Of a stretch of DNA of 8,701 nucleotides, positions 4,758 to 8,701 are shown piece after piece. Source of the stretch: Clostridia bacterium (lineage in GTDB: Bacteria > Bacillota > Clostridia > Christensenellales > Aristaeellaceae); NCBI GenBank assembly GCA_017471125.1, contig JAFUWR010000226.1:1-8701 (forward strand). Direction: 5' to 3'. Each line of letters opens with the position of its first letter. Position 1 is the stretch's first letter. The notes under the pieces were generated by a model. That model saw nothing but the letters and a program-made list of their open reading frames with translations. It did not search any database and had not been told where the DNA came from. Both the position numbers and the translations under genes were made by a program.

Positions 4758-7700
4758 ATGAAGCGATCATTTGCTATCCTGATGACCATCGCTCTGCTCC
4801 TCATGGGCTTCGCCCTTGCGGAGCAGCTGCCGGTGCAGCGCAGCGGGGCCCTGGCTGCCTACATAGACGGCGCGGGGCACCTGTACCTGCCGGGCAACGA
4901 GAAGGCGCTGAACACCGCCTCGGCGGACGCGCTTATCTCGGTGGACGCCTACCGGGTGCTGTTCACCTCGGACAAGGCGGACGGCACCAGCGACCTGTAC
5001 ATGCTCGACCTGGGCACCTTCGCGGAGACGCGCCTCGCCGCGGGCGTCTACACGGCCATCATGACCGACGAGGACACGCTGTATTACGTGCCCTCGGCCA
5101 CCCGGACGCAGCTCTGGCGCATGGACATGAGCGACATGACGCCCAAGCTCGCCTACACCGCCAACGAGCCCATCGACCGGCTGTACGTGTCCGCCGAGGG
5201 CCTGGTGTTCGACCGGGTGGACGGCATGAGCGCCATGATCTACGACGCGCTGACCGACAGCTTCGAGAGCTACGCCGGCCGCCTGCCCGCCAGCGGCGTG
5301 CTGTCCGACGGCTACGAGCTGAGCCTGTCCGACGGCGAGCTGACCCTGCGGGACACCGGCAGCCTGGCCGAGGAATTCATCGACTCCGGCGTGCTGGCCT
5401 ACGACACGATGGGCGGCAGCATCTACTACCTGGCCAGCACCGGCAGCGCCGTGCGGCTCAAGGGCTACGACCCCGTGGCCATGACCTGGCAGGTGGTGAC
5501 GACGCTGGAGCCCTCCATGGAGTACCAGTTGGCCGCCACCGGCGGGAAGCTGTTCATGGTGGACAACGCCTACCAGATCTACACCGTCAACGTCAATAAC
5601 GGCAGCCTCACCCCCTTTAAGAAGGTGGCCGACCCGTCCACCTACGGCCTGCCCGCGGGCTACACCGCCACGGGCGTGAAGCTGTTCGGCATGGACGGGC
5701 AGTTAAACGTCTACGCGACCCTCGAGGAGGCGTCCGCCACCCCGGATTTCAGCTTCATCGAGTTCACCTCCACCTCGGACAGCCTGTCCCCGGTCTACAA
5801 GCTGCTGGAGACCTACGCCATCGACGGCGAGGACCCGGCGTGGACCTATCTCAAGCCCGCCGTCCAGTACAGCCCGCTCGCCCGGGGCAGCCGCGGCGAC
5901 GCCGTGCGCGCCATCCAGCAGCCGCTGTACGATTTGGACTACTATGACTACTACATCGACGGCATCTTCGGCCCCCGCACCGAGTACGCGGTGGAGCTGC
6001 TGCAGGCCGACCTGGGCCTGCGCGTCACCGGCGTCGCGGACTCCGACCTCCAGCGGCGGCTGCTGAGCGGCGACCTGCCCCAGTACGACGCCTACATGGC
6101 GCTGACCCGCGGCAACCGCGGCATGCGCGTGCAGATCATGCAGGAGAACCTGCGCGACCTGGGCTACCTGGCCGACGCCGCCGACGGCATCTTCGGCGCG
6201 AACACCCAGCGGGCGGTGCAGCTCTTCCAGTCCGAGAACGGCCTGACCGTGTCCGACGGCGCGACCCGGGAGACGTTGAAGAAGCTCTACTCCGGCGACG
6301 CCGAGCGCTGCTCCAGCTACATCGACCTGTATCGCGGCTACACCGGCTACCGCGTGCGCGAGCTGAACAACCGGCTCGAGGAGCTGTACTACCTCGAGGA
6401 CAACCCCGGCAGCACCTACACCGCCGCCACCGCCGACGCCGTCCGCGCCTTCCAGCGCCGCGTGCGCATGACCGCCAACGGCAACGCCACCGTGGACGTG
6501 CTGCGCCGCCTGTTCCGCAAGTCCGCGCCCGAGGCCGCAGGCTACATCACCCTGCGCCGCGGCGACGAGAACAGCCGCGTGAAGGAGTTGCAGCGCCGCC
6601 TGCGCGACCTGGGCTACTACACCGGCTCCATCACCGGCTACTATGGCTCCACCACCGAAAAGGCCGTGAAGCTGTTCCAGCGCCGGGTGGACCTGACCGT
6701 CAACGGCGTGGCCAACGTGCGCACCCAGACCCTGCTGTTCCGCAAGGACGCGCCCGAGTACGTGGAGCCCACCGTCATCGGCGAGCCGGTCATCACCGTG
6801 GAACCCTATGAGTACCGGGACAAGGGCGTCTACTACATCTCCGACGACTACGACAGCAGCGGCTACGTGACCTTCACCTGGTACGCCGAGGGCGACGTGG
6901 CGTCCTACCGCGTGCGCATCAAGGATTCCGCCGGCCACACCCTGTTCGACGAGGAGACCCTGCTGAGCCGCACGGGCGTGTCCGTGTCCACGCTGGACTA
7001 CGACGTGCTCTACACCATGACCGTCACCGCCTATCCCGAGGACGGCGACGCGGACCACATCACCGCCTCCACCCTCAAGTTCGCCCGGACCGAGCCCCGC
7101 ACCGACCCGGTGTTCCCGCCGGTGGGCGAGGTCGGCATCCCCGAGATCAGCCTGAGCACCGTCACCCGCGTGCAGGGCGGCGTGATGTACGTGGAGCCCG
7201 GCATGGTCACCCTGCGCTGGCACGCCGACGGCGACGTGGACAGCTACTACGTCGAGATCCTGGACACCAACGGCGACACCATGATGAGCATGGACACCCG
7301 CGACGAGAAGGCCAACTTCGACTCCGATTCCATGGTCGTGGGCGAGCTGTACACGGTGTTCGTGTACGCCATCCCCGAGCACGGCACCCTCGAGGACGCC
7401 ACCAGCGACGCCGAGCTGTTCGCGCTGGAGGACGCCTCCATCCCCGAGATCGACGAGGACGCCGAGGAGGAGGACGACGTGCTGGCCGAGCCCGGCGAGG
7501 CCGAGGACGTGACCGAGGAGGATGTCGAGGAGGAGCCCGAGGTCGTCGAGGAGCCCGAGCTCGAGCCCGAACCCGACCTCAAGCCGGTCGAGGAGCCCGT
7601 CGTGGAACCCGAACCTGAGCCGGAACCCGAACCTGTCGTGGAGCCGGAACCTGAACCCGAACCGGAACCCGAACCCGTGGAGGACGTCATCCCGCTGACC

Positions 7701-8603
7701 GAGCCCGAGGAACCGAAGCCCGTCGTCACCGCGCCCGCGCTGTCCTTCGAGACCCTGGCCGCCGTGGACAACGGCATCAGCTACGTGGCCGACGGCGTGG
7801 TGACCATGCACTGGCAGTCCGAGGGCGACGTGGCCGGGTACGAGGTCACCGTGTACAACGGCGGCGGCGTCCAGGTGGCCAACGCCACCACGGACAAGAC
7901 CAATTTGAACGTCAAGTCCTCCAACCTGAACCCCGGCGAGGTGTACACGCTGGTGGTCACCGCCATCCCGAAGGACAACAGCGTCGACGCCGCCACCGCC
8001 CAGGCCCTGTTCGGGCTGTACGTGCCGGACGCCGCGCCCGCGCAGGAGCCGGAGCCGGAACCCGTCGTGGAGCCTGAACCTGAGCCTGTGCCTGAACCCG
8101 AACCGGAGCCCGTCGTGGAGCCCGAACCCGTGCCCGAACCCGAACCCGTCGTGGAACCCGAACCGGAGCCGGAACCCGAGGAGGACGTGGTCTACGTCCA
8201 GGGCGACAACGAGGCGGACTATCAGGAATACGACGACTATGACGATACCTCCGACGACTCGTATGAGGAAGAAACATATGAGGAATCCTACGAGGAGGAG
8301 CCCGTCGAGGACACCTACGAGGAAGAGCCCGTCGAGGAGGAGCCCGTCGAGGAGCCGTCCTATGACGAGCCCGCCGGCGATCCCAACGTCGAGAGGGCCC
8401 AGTCCAGGCTGGTGAGCTGGGGCTGGCTGGCGGAGGGCAGCTATTCCGCCGGCGTGGCGGACGGCGCCACTGCCGAGGCCGTGCGCAGCTTCCAGAGCTG
8501 GTACAACGAGAACTACGGCGGCAGCCTGTCCGCCTCGGGCAGCCTGGACGCCGACACGCTGGCCCTGCTGCTCAACGACAGCGGCGACGTGTATACAAGA
8601 TAG
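4758..8603 (+). CDS. Large secreted multi-domain peptidoglycan-binding protein
   Basis: The 1281-residue protein begins with a signal peptide (MKRS, hydrophobic core, cleavage likely after ALA at 19-21). Residues about 22-340 contain repeated strands such as LYYVPS and IYYLAS, resembling a beta-propeller. Four PG_binding_1-like modules start at Y371, Y446, Y521 and Y596 with motifs like RGxRGxxV, DGIFG, AVxLFQ. Three Fn3/Ig-like modules follow (about 673-785, 793-890, 992-1090), each with W-x-x-[ED]-GDV-x-x-Y-x-V. Glu-Pro linkers (about 891-991 and 1091-1149), an acidic Tyr-rich stretch (about 1150-1206) and a fifth PG-binding-like module (about 1208-1275, AQSRL, VRSFQ) complete it. There is no LPXTG, C-terminal membrane anchor, amidase or transpeptidase motif. 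I infer a wall-bound surface or scaffold protein; its function is unknown. It is divergent from ssb and followed by a strong terminator. Only one cysteine (C518) is seen. Confidence 0.9.
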   Translation: MKRSFAILMTIALLLMGFALAEQLPVQRSGALAAYIDGAGHLYLPGNEKALNTASADALISVDAYRVLFTSDKADGTSDLYMLDLGTFAETRLAAGVYTAIMTDEDTLYYVPSATRTQLWRMDMSDMTPKLAYTANEPIDRLYVSAEGLVFDRVDGMSAMIYDALTDSFESYAGRLPASGVLSDGYELSLSDGELTLRDTGSLAEEFIDSGVLAYDTMGGSIYYLASTGSAVRLKGYDPVAMTWQVVTTLEPSMEYQLAATGGKLFMVDNAYQIYTVNVNNGSLTPFKKVADPSTYGLPAGYTATGVKLFGMDGQLNVYATLEEASATPDFSFIEFTSTSDSLSPVYKLLETYAIDGEDPAWTYLKPAVQYSPLARGSRGDAVRAIQQPLYDLDYYDYYIDGIFGPRTEYAVELLQADLGLRVTGVADSDLQRRLLSGDLPQYDAYMALTRGNRGMRVQIMQENLRDLGYLADAADGIFGANTQRAVQLFQSENGLTVSDGATRETLKKLYSGDAERCSSYIDLYRGYTGYRVRELNNRLEELYYLEDNPGSTYTAATADAVRAFQRRVRMTANGNATVDVLRRLFRKSAPEAAGYITLRRGDENSRVKELQRRLRDLGYYTGSITGYYGSTTEKAVKLFQRRVDLTVNGVANVRTQTLLFRKDAPEYVEPTVIGEPVITVEPYEYRDKGVYYISDDYDSSGYVTFTWYAEGDVASYRVRIKDSAGHTLFDEETLLSRTGVSVSTLDYDVLYTMTVTAYPEDGDADHITASTLKFARTEPRTDPVFPPVGEVGIPEISLSTVTRVQGGVMYVEPGMVTLRWHADGDVDSYYVEILDTNGDTMMSMDTRDEKANFDSDSMVVGELYTVFVYAIPEHGTLEDATSDAELFALEDASIPEIDEDAEEEDDVLAEPGEAEDVTEEDVEEEPEVVEEPELEPEPDLKPVEEPVVEPEPEPEPEPVVEPEPEPEPEPEPVEDVIPLTEPEEPKPVVTAPALSFETLAAVDNGISYVADGVVTMHWQSEGDVAGYEVTVYNGGGVQVANATTDKTNLNVKSSNLNPGEVYTLVVTAIPKDNSVDAATAQALFGLYVPDAAPAQEPEPEPVVEPEPEPVPEPEPEPVVEPEPVPEPEPVVEPEPEPEPEEDVVYVQGDNEADYQEYDDYDDTSDDSYEEETYEESYEEEPVEDTYEEEPVEEEPVEEPSYDEPAGDPNVERAQSRLVSWGWLAEGSYSAGVADGATAEAVRSFQSWYNENYGGSLSASGSLDADTLALLLNDSGDVYTR
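5868..6758 (+). repeat. Four tandem peptidoglycan-binding modules, 225-bp period
   Basis: Module starts at 5868, 6093, 6318 and 6543 are each exactly 225 bp (75 codons) apart. Modules 1 and 2 keep the DGIFG turn; module 3 replaces it with NPGSTYT and module 4 with ITGYYG. The nucleotide sequences have diverged well, so the array is old and not a recent expansion. Confidence 0.8.
7605..7676 (+). repeat. Glu-Pro coding hexamer repeat, first linker
   Basis: The stretch is built of GA[A/G]CCN hexamers encoding EP dipeptides, interrupted once by PVVEP. Synonymous codons alternate between GAA/GAG and CCC/CCG/CCT, so exact DNA repeats are short. The product is expected to be a stiff, extended and negatively charged spacer between beta modules two and three. 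Confidence 0.85.
8046..8180 (+). repeat. Glu-Pro coding hexamer repeat, second linker
   Basis: The second EP array is longer and contains repeated PVVEPEP and PVPEPEP blocks, a higher-order unit seen once in the first linker. It separates the third beta module from the acidic Tyr-rich stretch and the C-terminal PG-binding-like module. Confidence 0.85.
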
Positions 8604-8701
8604 CCAAACGGAAAAGAAAACGCCCGGCGCGCGCCGGGCGTTTTCTTTTCCGTTTGGCTATCTTGTATACACGTCGCCGCTGTCGTTGAGCAGCAGGGCC
8701 A
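8560..8701. repeat. Perfect 142-bp palindrome at the window end
   Basis: The sequence is its own reverse complement from 8560 to 8701, centred between 8630 and 8631, with 71-nt arms and no mismatch. It contains the terminator in its centre and, in its left arm, the last 14 codons and stop of the large gene. The mirror arm on the minus strand therefore repeats the end ALLLNDSGDVYTR with its stop at 8658-8660. A coding end copied in mirror image exactly about a terminator is best explained by an assembly fold-back at a contig end; a true inverted duplication cannot be excluded. Confidence 0.9.
8612..8649 (+). terminator. Intrinsic terminator after the large gene
   Basis: A GC-only stem, CGCCCGGC against GCCGGGCG with a GCGC loop (8621-8640), is followed by TTTTCTTTT and preceded by AAAAGAAAA. 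The symmetrical A and T tracts would let it act in both directions. It begins 17 nt after the stop codon. Confidence 0.9.

Noticed and set aside
5703..7811. 702-codon minus-strand frame rich in Gly, His and Val
   Set aside because: It is the antisense shadow of the large secreted protein; its RFGFRFR and HDGL repeats mirror the EP linker.

Overview
The window is GC-rich, with strong GGAGG-type ribosome binding sites, a Gram-positive-type LexA box, a KtrAB-type potassium system and a tandem-OB SSB. Together these suggest a high-GC Bacillota (Clostridia-like, possibly a gut lineage assembled from a metagenome). The assignment is an inference; there is no rRNA or other phylogenetic marker.

Left part (1-3770), all on the minus strand. 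Read in the direction of transcription: a sigma-A-type promoter, a 58-codon single-pass membrane protein gene that the ORF callers easily miss (GTG start), a 1-phosphofructokinase-like PfkB kinase 4 nt later, the KtrB/TrkH-type potassium channel subunit 16 nt later, a 190-nt gap, the KtrA/TrkA RCK subunit, and 23 nt later a GTG-started gene that runs off the left edge and looks like an alpha/beta-hydrolase fold without a catalytic serine. The 190-nt gap holds two arrays of 7-bp repeats in opposite orientation, with a possible ktrA promoter between them. KtrB and KtrA should form one K+ uptake complex; the link to a sugar-phosphate kinase and a small membrane protein is by position only.

Middle (3771-4757). 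A minus-strand ssb gene encodes a two-OB-fold single-stranded DNA-binding protein. Its promoter (TTGCAT-17-TATAAT) is followed directly by a near-consensus LexA box, so it is probably an SOS gene. Its stop codon lies in a second 7-bp repeat array, followed by a perfect 14-bp-arm hairpin and then the promoter of the left operon.

Right part (4758-8701), plus strand. One 1281-residue secreted protein fills the region: signal peptide, a beta-propeller-like N-terminal region, four peptidoglycan-binding (PG_binding_1-like) modules spaced exactly 75 residues apart, three Fn3/Ig-like beta modules, two Glu-Pro linkers, an acidic Tyr-rich stretch and a fifth PG-binding-like module at the C terminus. 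No catalytic domain is visible; it looks like a non-covalently attached cell-wall or scaffold protein of unknown function. The gene ends at a strong intrinsic terminator. The last 142 bases are a perfect palindrome that includes the 3' end of this gene, which most likely marks a fold-back at a contig end rather than real DNA.
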